8,050 nucleotides of DNA from Cellvibrio sp. (GTDB taxonomy: Bacteria > Pseudomonadota > Gammaproteobacteria > Pseudomonadales > Cellvibrionaceae). The position numbers and the translations under genes are program-made. Shown in pieces: positions 1 to 5,347 of the stretch. The notes beneath the pieces were generated by a model that did no database searches, was not told where the DNA came from, and saw only the letters and a program-made list of their open reading frames with translations. Position 1 is the first letter of the stretch. Each line of letters begins with the position of its first letter. The stretch is taken from NCBI GenBank assembly GCA_003524365.1, contig DQHS01000268.1, positions 4,192 through 12,241 of the forward strand. Reading direction: 5' to 3'.

Positions 1-308
1 CAGTCGCCGCGAGTTTGGTATTTGATATGCGCTACGTTGCCGACGACGATGGCAGTAAAAGTAAGCCATTAGCAAATAACCAATCCAAAACCGATCTGGT
101 TATTTTATTGGCAACCTGCCTGCCGATATTTTTTCTACTGCATTGGCAAAAAGCGCTATTGATAATTGCTGCGTTAGTCGTGGTCCGCTATGCCGCAAAA
201 TTCTATTTTCAAAAACAGATTGACGGTTATACAGGTGATTGTTTGGGAGCGGCGCAGCAAATTAGCGAACTGGTAATTTATGCGGTGTTGCTGGTAACAA
301 TATTATGA
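1..308 (+). CDS. cobS: CobS, adenosylcobinamide-GDP ribazoletransferase (C-terminal part)
   Basis: This is an integral inner-membrane enzyme of cobalamin assembly that joins GDP-cobinamide to alpha-ribazole or its phosphate. Only about the last 101 residues lie in the window. The frame is open from base 3 with no stop, so the gene begins upstream; the TTG at 15 is internal, not a start. Visible support is an MRYV...SKPLA segment, two closely spaced hydrophobic stretches (LVILLATCLPIFFLL and ALLIIAALVVV), the family-typical GYTGDCLGA motif, and a final hydrophobic helix ending VIYAVLLVTIL. The full family length is about 250 residues. Its TGA stop overlaps the cobU ATG (ATGA at 305-308), which indicates operon structure and probable translational coupling. 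Identification rests on the GYTGD motif plus the cobU and cobC neighbours. Confidence 0.93.
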   Translation, partial: VAASLVFDMRYVADDDGSKSKPLANNQSKTDLVILLATCLPIFFLLHWQKALLIIAALVVVRYAAKFYFQKQIDGYTGDCLGAAQQISELVIYAVLLVTIL

Positions 309-826
309 TTACTTTAGTGTTAGGCGGTGCCCGCTCGGGCAAATCGCGCATTGCACAAGAGCTGGCGAGCGCTAGTGTATTGCCCGTGGTGTATATCGCC
401 ACCGCAACCGCGTTGGATCAAGAGATGGCGACGCGGATTGAACACCATCAGCATAATCGCCCGAGTGAATGGCGTTTGCGCGAATGCCCATTGGATTTGG
501 CCGCAGCGCTGCAAGAAGAAACCCAGCAACCGCAAACAATATTGGTGGACTGTTTAACGCTTTGGCTTAACAACCAATTGTTTGAATATCCCGAACAAGA
601 TTTTTCCGCTCTGTTTGATGCGCTTGTTAATAGCTTAAGTGCGAACAAGGCCAATGTGATTTTTGTTGCGAATGAAGTGGGGTTGGGAATAATTCCGCTG
701 GGTGAAGTCAGCCGTAAATTTGTCGATGAAGCAGGCCGATTAAATCAGCAACTCGCAAAAATCGCCGACAAAGTATTGTTTGTCGCCGCTGGTTTACCGC
801 TGGCATTAAAAGACAACACCAAATGA
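305..826 (+). CDS. cobU: CobU/CobP, adenosylcobinamide kinase / adenosylcobinamide-phosphate guanylyltransferase
   Basis: This bifunctional cytoplasmic enzyme phosphorylates adenosylcobinamide and then transfers GMP to give adenosylcobinamide-GDP, the substrate of the adjacent CobS. At 173 residues it is close to the usual family size of about 170-180. Seen in sequence: an N-terminal Walker A P-loop GGARSGKS at residues 7-14; YIATATALDQEM at 30-41; the segment RIEHHQHNRP at 44-53, where His47 aligns with the His that is guanylylated in the Salmonella enzyme (alignment from memory); VDCLTLWLNN near the middle; and NEVGLGIIPLGEVSRKFVDE, typical of the family, towards the C-terminus. The ATG start is fixed by the 4-base overlap with the cobS stop. 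Its own TGA overlaps the cobC ATG at 823-826. No Shine-Dalgarno sequence is obvious, consistent with translation by coupling. Confidence 0.96.
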   Translation: MITLVLGGARSGKSRIAQELASASVLPVVYIATATALDQEMATRIEHHQHNRPSEWRLRECPLDLAAALQEETQQPQTILVDCLTLWLNNQLFEYPEQDFSALFDALVNSLSANKANVIFVANEVGLGIIPLGEVSRKFVDEAGRLNQQLAKIADKVLFVAAGLPLALKDNTK

Positions 827-1449
827 CTTCTACAATCATCACACTAGTAAGGCACGGAAAACTCGCAGGCCCCGCCGCGCTCTACGGCCGCACGGATATC
901 GCACTCAGCGCAGCAGGTCATAGTGATTTAACGCGCGCGCTGAATAACCTGCACGCGCAAACTCCCATCAGCCAACTCATCAGCTCACCACGCATACGCT
1001 GTTTGCAAGTCGCGCAAGAATTTTCCGCGCAACATAAAATTCCGTTGCGCACTGAAGATAACTTGCAAGAAATGGATTTCGGTATTTGGGATGGTATCCC
1101 GTTTGATGAGCTAGGCGATGAATGGAAAAATATCGAAGCCTTCTGGGATTCACCCCACGGCGTACAGCCACCAGAAGGTGAATCGCTAACCGATTTTGCC
1201 GCGCGGGTTATCACTAGTTGGGAATCACTTATCGGCAACATCAAACATGGGCATAACGTGATTATTTGTCACGGTGGTGTTATCCGAATTCTTATCGCCC
1301 ACATACTGCAACTTGACTGGCGCAACCCTGCCCTATTCAAACAATTGCAGATTGATTACGCGAGTTGTACACGGATTGAGATTGGTGATTATGGGAAGGC
1401 GGTGCCGGTTGTTAAATGGATTGGGGCCTTTACGCTTACCTCTAGTTGA
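823..1449 (+). CDS. cobC: CobC-like alpha-ribazole phosphatase, histidine phosphatase superfamily
   Basis: This is a cytoplasmic histidine phosphatase of 208 residues that probably dephosphorylates alpha-ribazole-5'-phosphate or adenosylcobalamin-5'-phosphate. The superfamily signature is complete: LVRHG with the phospho-acceptor His11 and Arg10, SSPRIRC with Arg57, the acid Glu83 in QEMDFGIWDG, and the second catalytic His150 in VIICHGGVIR. LYGRTDIALSAAG is typical of the CobC and phosphoglycerate-mutase-like branch. From sequence alone the superfamily assignment is firm. The specific substrate is inferred from the operon position directly after cobS and cobU. The start is set by the ATGA overlap with cobU. 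The 3' end overlaps the convergent toxin gene by 8 bases (1442-1449), leaving no room for an intrinsic terminator between them. Confidence 0.92.
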   Translation: MTSTIITLVRHGKLAGPAALYGRTDIALSAAGHSDLTRALNNLHAQTPISQLISSPRIRCLQVAQEFSAQHKIPLRTEDNLQEMDFGIWDGIPFDELGDEWKNIEAFWDSPHGVQPPEGESLTDFAARVITSWESLIGNIKHGHNVIICHGGVIRILIAHILQLDWRNPALFKQLQIDYASCTRIEIGDYGKAVPVVKWIGAFTLTSS

Positions 1450-1858
1450 AAGGGTTAATTACTTTTACACCCGTGGCTTTAAAATCTTCAACATTTCTTG
1501 TTACTACACATAGATCATAAACGAGAGCCGTAGCGGCTATCTGCTTGTCTATTGCATTTTCATGGTGAGGAACCCGAAGCGCGCCCCATACCTGAGCAGC
1601 CTCTTGAGAGAATTCAAGAATATGCTCTTCGTACTCATCGATTATGACGTTGAGCCACTGCTCCAACATTTGACTTTGCGCCAAGTCGCCCCGGTGTCGA
1701 ATTAATTCAATACCACGGCGCAACTCACCGATGGTTACGACACTAATGTACATGGGTGCACTGTTGAATGCCGCTTGCGTAAAAAAATCTTTTACGCCGC
1801 TATTTATATTCCCTTTTTTTCGAAGCTCACTAATTACGTTGGTATCAATTAAATACAT
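1442..1858 (-). CDS. vapC: VapC/FitB-family PIN-domain toxin (putative ribonuclease)
   Basis: This is the toxin half of a type II toxin-antitoxin pair, a 138-residue single PIN domain expected to be a Mg2+-dependent ribonuclease. The acidic active-site set is visible: Asp5 in YLIDTNVISEL, Glu45 in TIGELRRG, Asp104 in ENAIDKQIAATAL and Asp125 in VTRNVEDF, followed by the usual C-terminal GVKVINPF. I chose the ATG at 1858 because PIN toxins begin M-x-LIDTN. An in-frame start at 1888 would add ten residues (SVYRTRARQ...) unlike the family. With the chosen start the gene overlaps the antitoxin stop by 14 bases, so translation is likely coupled. Spacing of the acids and the IDTNVISEL opening are closest, from memory, to FitB of Neisseria. 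The 3' end overlaps the cobC stop region on the opposite strand. The RNA target cannot be read from the sequence. Confidence 0.93.
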   Translation of the reverse strand: MYLIDTNVISELRKKGNINSGVKDFFTQAAFNSAPMYISVVTIGELRRGIELIRHRGDLAQSQMLEQWLNVIIDEYEEHILEFSQEAAQVWGALRVPHHENAIDKQIAATALVYDLCVVTRNVEDFKATGVKVINPFN

Positions 1859-2078
1859 CTGGCGCGCCCTTGTCCTGTACACGCTCAAAGTCTGAATCTT
1901 GCCCTACCGTGGGAATAGAACGGAGCGCATCAGCAAAGCTTTTTTTCGCGGGACGCAACAATGCGCGTTCCAAGATTTTTCTGTGCTCAGCTTCTGCGCT
2001 TATCCCTTCAAGTCCAGCGCGAGCTTTTAAAGCCTGCACAATCGCATCGTCAACATTGCGCACTATTAGATTTGCCAT
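1845..2078 (-). CDS. vapB: FitA/VapB-like ribbon-helix-helix antitoxin
   Basis: This 77-residue antitoxin is encoded directly upstream of the PIN toxin. The N-terminus reads MANLIVRNVDDAIVQALKARA, a ribbon-helix-helix opening in which the beta strand (NLIVRNV) precedes helix 1. GISAEAEHRKILERAL then forms helix 2, with the S-x-EAE-x-R pattern typical of FitA-like proteins. The charged C-terminal tail after about residue 42 would be the toxin-wrapping segment. Proteins of this type neutralise the PIN toxin and, alone or as a complex, repress their own promoter. A strong Shine-Dalgarno sequence AGGGGGG (complement of 2084-2090) lies 5 bases before the ATG, whereas the toxin ribosome site is weak. 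That fits antitoxin excess. The 14-base overlap with the toxin frame is normal for such operons. Confidence 0.9.
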   Translation of the reverse strand: MANLIVRNVDDAIVQALKARAGLEGISAEAEHRKILERALLRPAKKSFADALRSIPTVGQDSDFERVQDKGAPDVFN

Positions 2079-2083
2079 AACAG

Positions 2084-2090
2084 CCCCCCT
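2084..2090 (-). promoter_or_regulatory. Strong ribosome binding site of the antitoxin gene
   Basis: On the minus strand the bases read AGGGGGG with a 5-base spacer (CTGTT) to the ATG at 2078. This is the clearest Shine-Dalgarno sequence of the module and supports the chosen antitoxin start. The downstream toxin start has only a weak AGGG about 9 bases away and probably depends on coupling. Confidence 0.7.
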
Positions 2091-2114
2091 ATAAGGTCAT
2101 TTGAAAGCAAACGG

Positions 2115-2142
2115 ATGATAGCATTGATATCACATCTTCAAA
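2115..2142 (-). promoter_or_regulatory. Candidate promoter of the toxin-antitoxin operon (extended -10) with overlapping operator-like repeats
   Basis: On the minus strand a TGC-TATCAT extended -10 element (complement of 2115-2123) is preceded by TTTGAA (complement of 2137-2142) at a 16-base spacing. This would start transcription about 30 bases before the antitoxin ATG. The -10 lies inside TGATAGCA (plus strand 2116-2123), followed one base later by the palindromic TGATATCA (2125-2132). TGATAGCA matches, as I recall it, the half-site bound by Neisseria FitA. An autorepressor bound here would cover the -10. The promoter is predicted by eye only. Confidence 0.45.
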
Positions 2143-2161
2143 CCGCTTGAAAGCAGAGAAT

Positions 2162-2184
2162 TATCAAAAGTGCACTTTTTGATA
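2162..2184. repeat. Near-perfect palindrome in the toxin-antitoxin / MATE divergent intergenic region
   Basis: The core AAAAGTGCACTTTT (2166-2179) is a perfect 14-bp inverted repeat. Allowing one extra T in the right arm, symmetry extends to TATCAAAA on the left and TTTTTGATA on the right. Such symmetry suits a dimeric DNA-binding protein. It sits about 85 bp upstream of the antitoxin start and about 125 bp upstream of the MATE start, so it could serve either gene. There is no GC-rich stem, so it is unlikely to be a terminator. Confidence 0.5.
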
Positions 2185-2309
2185 CCTGCCCACCTTGCCG
2201 CCCCTCAAACTTTAGTTCATACGCCCTGCACCAATTTCCGCTAAAATCCCCCGACTTACCCCCCTCTTGATACAACCCGCGATTCCTCCTTCATAGCAAC
2301 GGACACCCT
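2184..2309 (+). promoter_or_regulatory. C-rich, G-poor leader upstream of the MATE gene
   Basis: By hand count this 126-base stretch has about 55 C and only 14 G on the coding strand, with runs such as CCGCCCC, TCCCCC and ACCCCCC. A possible -10 TAAAAT lies at 2242-2247 but has no good -35 partner. A long C>G bias without stable hairpins is what Rho utilisation sites look like, so this could be a Rho-sensitive leader. That role is inference; only the composition is directly seen. Confidence 0.3.
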
Positions 2310-3731
2310 GTGGAACCTTCAAACACCGATCAACTCCAACCCCTACCCGATCACAACCAAACCCTGGGCGCGCGTACCCTGCACGAGTGGAAACAACTGG
2401 CTGTTCTCGGCGCACCTATTCTGATTGCGCAGTTGGCGCAAATGGCCAATGGTGTTATCGATACGGTGATGGCAGGTCATGCAAGCGCTGAAGATTTGGC
2501 GGGTGTGGCGATAGGTGCGAGTTTGTGGGTGCCGGTATTGTTATTTTTTGCGGGCGTGTTGGGCGCATTGCAACCAAGTATTTCGGGGCATCGCGGGGCT
2601 GGCGAATTACATAAAATTATGCCGACGACTTGGCAAGGAATTTATATCGCGCTTGCAGGCATGGTGGTGATGATTTTATTGCTGGTCAACACGCAACCAG
2701 TGCTCGCCCTTTTACGATTGGATGCAACCACCGCAACGATAGCTGACGGTTATCTCAAGGCATTTGCCTGGGGGGTACCTGCGCTTTTATTACTAACTGC
2801 ACTGCGCGGCTTAACCGATGGATTGGGGCATACGCGCGTAATTATGGTGTTTTCTTTAGTCAGCACAGTATTAAACCTACCACTCAATTATATTTTTATT
2901 TACGGTTTTGATTTTATTGTTTTCCAATTACCGGCCATGGGCGGCATTGGTTGTGGTTGGGCCACGACAATTTCCAACTGGGCTGCGACTATCGCCCTGC
3001 TGATTTATTTGGATCGCAGTAACGCCTACAAAAATTTTCATTTAATTGGCGATTGGGTTGCACCAGCGCGAGCTGAAATTGCGAGCTTGCTCAAACTGGG
3101 ATTGCCGATTGGTTTTACCATGTTTATTGAAGTAAGTATGTTTTGCATGATCGCGCTATTTCTCGCACCGCTGGGCGCGATAACCGTTGCGGGCCACCAG
3201 ATCGTACTCAATGTAGCTTCAGTATTATTTATGCTACCGCTAAGTTTGGGCATGGCGCTCACTTTGCGCATAAGTTTTTTAGTCGGTGCGCAAGATCATG
3301 AAGAAGCGCGGCTGCTTGCGCGCAGTTCACTGCTCCTGGCCGTTGGAATCAGCTGTATCAATGCACCAATTCTCTTTTTTGGCCGCGACTGGCTGGCAAG
3401 CCTTTACTCATCCGATATTGCCGTACAGCAAGTGGCCGCACAATTATTTATGCTCGGTGCTCTTTTTCAAATCGTCGATGTTATTCAAGTGACAATGATT
3501 AATGTACAGCGCGGTTACAAAGACACTAAACTCCCCATGTTAATTATGCTGCTCTCATTCTGGGGAATTTGTTTACCGCTCGGTTATGTGCTGACCTTTA
3601 AAGACTGGTTAACCGCACCTTTAGGCGCACCCGGTTTTTGGATGGCATTAATTGCTGGCTTGACCTGCGCAGCGCTTTTATTGACAGTAAGGATGTTTAG
3701 ATTTAGACCAGCAGGATTTGATGCGCACTAA
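2310..3731 (+). CDS. MATE-family multidrug/Na+ (H+) antiporter, NorM-like
   Basis: This inner-membrane efflux transporter has 473 residues and about 12 hydrophobic helices in two MatE repeats (roughly residues 30-190 and 255-420). These proteins export cationic drugs and dyes in exchange for Na+ or H+. Seen in sequence: the N-terminal family signature around Asp51 (LAQMANGVIDTVMAGH); QPSISGHRGAGE after helix 2; GLPIGFTMFIEVSMF with Glu274; and FQIVDVIQV with Asp390. From memory, Glu274 and Asp390 correspond to the cation-site acids Glu255 and Asp371 of Vibrio NorM. The GTG start at 2310 is preferred because an in-frame stop lies at 2268, there is no other start between, and the next Met is about 45 residues in, inside helix 1. 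The ribosome site is weak (AACGGA about 6 bases upstream). The N-terminal tail of about 25 polar residues is slightly long for NorM. The gene stands alone; substrates cannot be told. Confidence 0.92.
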   Translation: MEPSNTDQLQPLPDHNQTLGARTLHEWKQLAVLGAPILIAQLAQMANGVIDTVMAGHASAEDLAGVAIGASLWVPVLLFFAGVLGALQPSISGHRGAGELHKIMPTTWQGIYIALAGMVVMILLLVNTQPVLALLRLDATTATIADGYLKAFAWGVPALLLLTALRGLTDGLGHTRVIMVFSLVSTVLNLPLNYIFIYGFDFIVFQLPAMGGIGCGWATTISNWAATIALLIYLDRSNAYKNFHLIGDWVAPARAEIASLLKLGLPIGFTMFIEVSMFCMIALFLAPLGAITVAGHQIVLNVASVLFMLPLSLGMALTLRISFLVGAQDHEEARLLARSSLLLAVGISCINAPILFFGRDWLASLYSSDIAVQQVAAQLFMLGALFQIVDVIQVTMINVQRGYKDTKLPMLIMLLSFWGICLPLGYVLTFKDWLTAPLGAPGFWMALIAGLTCAALLLTVRMFRFRPAGFDAH

Positions 3732-3760
3732 AAAGTACTCTTGGGATCACTGAATTATTC

Positions 3761-3787
3761 GTCATACCTGCGAACGCAGATATCCAG
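3761..3787 (+). repeat. REP-like palindromic element, copy 1
   Basis: This 27-base unit opens GTCATACCTGCG, has a short stem CCTGCG-AA-CGCAG(A), and closes ATATCCAG. It matches copy 2 at all but two positions. The general form, GTCAT-x-CC(C/T)GCG-AA-CGC(A/G)GG-x-ATCCAG, is the widespread intergenic repeat of many proteobacteria. The last stem base pair is broken here (A instead of G). Confidence 0.8.
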
Positions 3788-3801
3788 AAAAGCACATTTC
3801 C

Positions 3802-3828
3802 GTCATGCCTGCGAACGCAGGTATCCAG
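3802..3828 (+). repeat. REP-like palindromic element, copy 2
   Basis: This 27-base unit is in the same orientation as copy 1, with starts 41 bases apart. The stem CCTGCG-AA-CGCAGG is perfect, and the unit is framed by GTCATG and TATCCAG. The flanks CGTCAT and CCAGA-AA/GAA are also shared with copy 1, which suggests tandem duplication of a slightly larger unit. Confidence 0.85.
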
Positions 3829-3842
3829 AGAATTGATGTTTA

Positions 3843-3868
3843 TGGATACCCGCATTCGCGGGCATGAC
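3843..3868 (-). repeat. REP-like palindromic element, copy 3 (inverted)
   Basis: On the minus strand it reads GTCATGCCCGCGAATGCGGG followed by TATCCA, differing from copy 2 at only a few positions. Because it is inverted and 14 bases from copy 2, the two can pair into a long stem with an AT-rich loop (3829-3842). This is the classic BIME arrangement. In RNA it could block 3' exonucleases after the MATE stop or act as a weak bidirectional terminator. No T-tract follows directly, so terminator status is unproven. Confidence 0.82.
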
Positions 3869-3933
3869 CATGGTGTATTTTTCAGAGGTTCCCTCAATTT
3901 AATTGGCTGCTATTGATTGATAATTGTCCACAA

Positions 3934-3954
3934 AAGCAGAATTGAAAGCTGCTT
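3934..3954 (+). promoter_or_regulatory. Small inverted repeat in the transglycosylase leader
   Basis: AAGCAG and CTGCTT flank a 9-base spacer, ending 16 bases before the ATG at 3971. It could be a small operator or an RNA hairpin near the ribosome site. A GATAAT at 3919-3924 could be a -10 for this gene, though no convincing -35 is seen. Both are weak, by-eye calls. Confidence 0.25.
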
Positions 3955-3970
3955 AAATACTGGAGTTGTT

Positions 3971-5296
3971 ATGAAAAATCTACGGAGTTTATTTCCCGTT
4001 ATTTGCGGCATGAGCTTGGTTGCCTGTGCTCAAGTTTCCGAACCCAATAAAGTGGATGCACAGAGCTCATTGCAAAAAAGCCAAAGCGTTCAAGCCACAC
4101 CAGCCAATACAACTGCGAACACAAGCGCCGCCCAAACGCCGGTGCCTGCATCCATGCTGACACAAAAAGAATTTTCCGCTTGTCTGATTACATTTTCTGC
4201 AAAAGCCAAAGCGGCGGGTATTTCACAAAACACGATTAACAACAGCCTTGCCAAAGCAGAACTCAACACCCAAGTATTGGAGTTGGATCGCAAACAACCG
4301 GAATTCACCACCAGCTTTGCCGATTATTTTAATCGCCGTGTCACTGAGCAGCGTGTTGCACAAGGCCGCGCACTGCTGGTTAAACATAAGGATCTATTCG
4401 CACGCGTTGAACAAGAATACGGCGTCCCTGCTGCTTACCTGGTTTCATTTTGGGGATTGGAAACGAATTTCGGCAGTTACTTCGGCAATATTCCAGTTGT
4501 CGATTCTCTCGCAACACTCGCCTGCGATGCGCGCCGCAGTACTTTTTTTACCATCGAACTAATCAACGCACTGCGCATTCTGGATGAAGGTGCAATTGCG
4601 CCGAATAAAATGAAAGGTTCCTGGGCAGGTGCCATGGGGCACGTGCAATTTATGCCATCATCCTTCTTAAAAAATGCCGTAGATTTTGATGGCGACCGCA
4701 AACGCGATTTATGGAACAGCACACCCGATGCAATGGCATCGGGCGCCAATTTTTTAAAAAATCTCGGCTGGAAAACCGAAGGCCGTTGGGGACGCGAAGT
4801 TAAATTACCTAAAGATTTCCCCTTCCTTGAAGCAGGTTTAAAAAATAACAAACCAATCGCCGAATGGACCAAACTCGGTGTGATGCGCGCAGACAATTCA
4901 CCATTGCCGCAAGCGGATATAAACGCTTCACTACTGGTGCCCTCCGGCCACGAAGGCCCGGCATTTTTGGTGTACGATAATTTCAACGTAATTATGCGCT
5001 GGAACCGCTCTGAATTTTATGCGATTGCCGTCGGCCAACTCGCCGATCAAATTGCTGGCGGTGGAAAATTGTTGCAACCACCACCGGTAGATGCGCCGCG
5101 CTTGCACCGTGACCAAGTCATCGCCTTACAACAACAACTCAACAACAAAGGCTTTAACCTCGGCACGCCTGACGGCATCCTCGGCCCAGCAACCCGCCGC
5201 GCCATTGGTGAATTCCAACACCAAAAAGGCATGATCGCCGACGGCTTTCCCGGCACCCAAGTGCTTGGTTTGCTTGGTATAAAAGTGGCGCGGTAA
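3971..5296 (+). CDS. MltB-family lytic murein transglycosylase, lipoprotein, with C-terminal peptidoglycan-binding domain
   Basis: This GH103 enzyme cleaves the MurNAc-GlcNAc bond of peptidoglycan with formation of 1,6-anhydroMurNAc. It probably acts from the inner face of the outer membrane. The start at 3971 gives 441 residues, a GGAG ribosome site 5 bases upstream and a lipoprotein signal (MKNLRSLFPVICGMSLVAC) with lipobox LVAC at 16-19. Residue +2 is Ala rather than Asp, favouring Lol export. A TTG 54 bases upstream would bury the signal and is rejected. A Ser/Thr/Ala/Gln-rich linker spans about 20-62. The SLT_2 domain covers about 63-365 with predicted catalytic Glu164 in SFWGLETNFGSYFG, then GAMGHVQFMPSSF (220-232) and DFDGDRKRDLW. 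A PG_binding_1 domain covers about 378-436 (LQQQLNNKGFNLG-PDGILGPATRRAI-FQ). This layout is that of MltB paralogues with a terminal PGBD, rather than E. coli MltB itself. Confidence 0.93.
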   Translation: MKNLRSLFPVICGMSLVACAQVSEPNKVDAQSSLQKSQSVQATPANTTANTSAAQTPVPASMLTQKEFSACLITFSAKAKAAGISQNTINNSLAKAELNTQVLELDRKQPEFTTSFADYFNRRVTEQRVAQGRALLVKHKDLFARVEQEYGVPAAYLVSFWGLETNFGSYFGNIPVVDSLATLACDARRSTFFTIELINALRILDEGAIAPNKMKGSWAGAMGHVQFMPSSFLKNAVDFDGDRKRDLWNSTPDAMASGANFLKNLGWKTEGRWGREVKLPKDFPFLEAGLKNNKPIAEWTKLGVMRADNSPLPQADINASLLVPSGHEGPAFLVYDNFNVIMRWNRSEFYAIAVGQLADQIAGGGKLLQPPPVDAPRLHRDQVIALQQQLNNKGFNLGTPDGILGPATRRAIGEFQHQKGMIADGFPGTQVLGLLGIKVAR

Positions 5297-5336
5297 AAAA
5301 GTCGCCTGCTGCTGAACGGTCTAATTTATCAATATC

Positions 5337-5342
5337 AGGAAG
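5337..5342 (+). promoter_or_regulatory. Ribosome binding site supporting a GTG start
   Basis: AGGAAG precedes the GTG at 5348 by 5 bases. It decides the start of the regulator gene, since no ATG lies nearby in frame. The 51-base gap from the transglycosylase stop contains no hairpin plus T-tract, so read-through from that gene is plausible. Confidence 0.6.
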
Positions 5343-5347
5343 ACACT

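Noticed and set aside
1..308. Cobalamin riboswitch
   Set aside because: Only the 3' end of the operon is in the window. Any leader riboswitch would lie upstream and none is visible here.
918..1244. Minus-strand 108-residue open frame
   Set aside because: It is antisense to the cobC-like phosphatase, where catalytic residues lie in the plus frame.
1859..1888. Longer PIN-toxin start adding ten residues
   Set aside because: PIN toxins of this family begin at M-x-LIDTN. The extension would only translate the antitoxin tail in another frame and has no ribosome site.
3761..3868. Possible CRISPR array
   Set aside because: There are only three units, one of them inverted, with unequal spacers of 14 bases each and no cas genes. 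The form is that of REP elements.
3703..3897. Minus-strand 64-residue open frame across the REP cluster
   Set aside because: It is the conceptual translation of the REP units (pieces such as ISAFAGMT arise from the repeat). It has no ribosome site and no coding character.
3917..3970. Upstream TTG start for the transglycosylase
   Set aside because: It would place 18 polar residues before a complete lipoprotein signal peptide. The ATG at 3971 has a proper ribosome site.
4477..4986. Minus-strand 169-residue open frame inside the transglycosylase gene
   Set aside because: It is antisense to the well-supported catalytic domain, and its sequence shows no family features.
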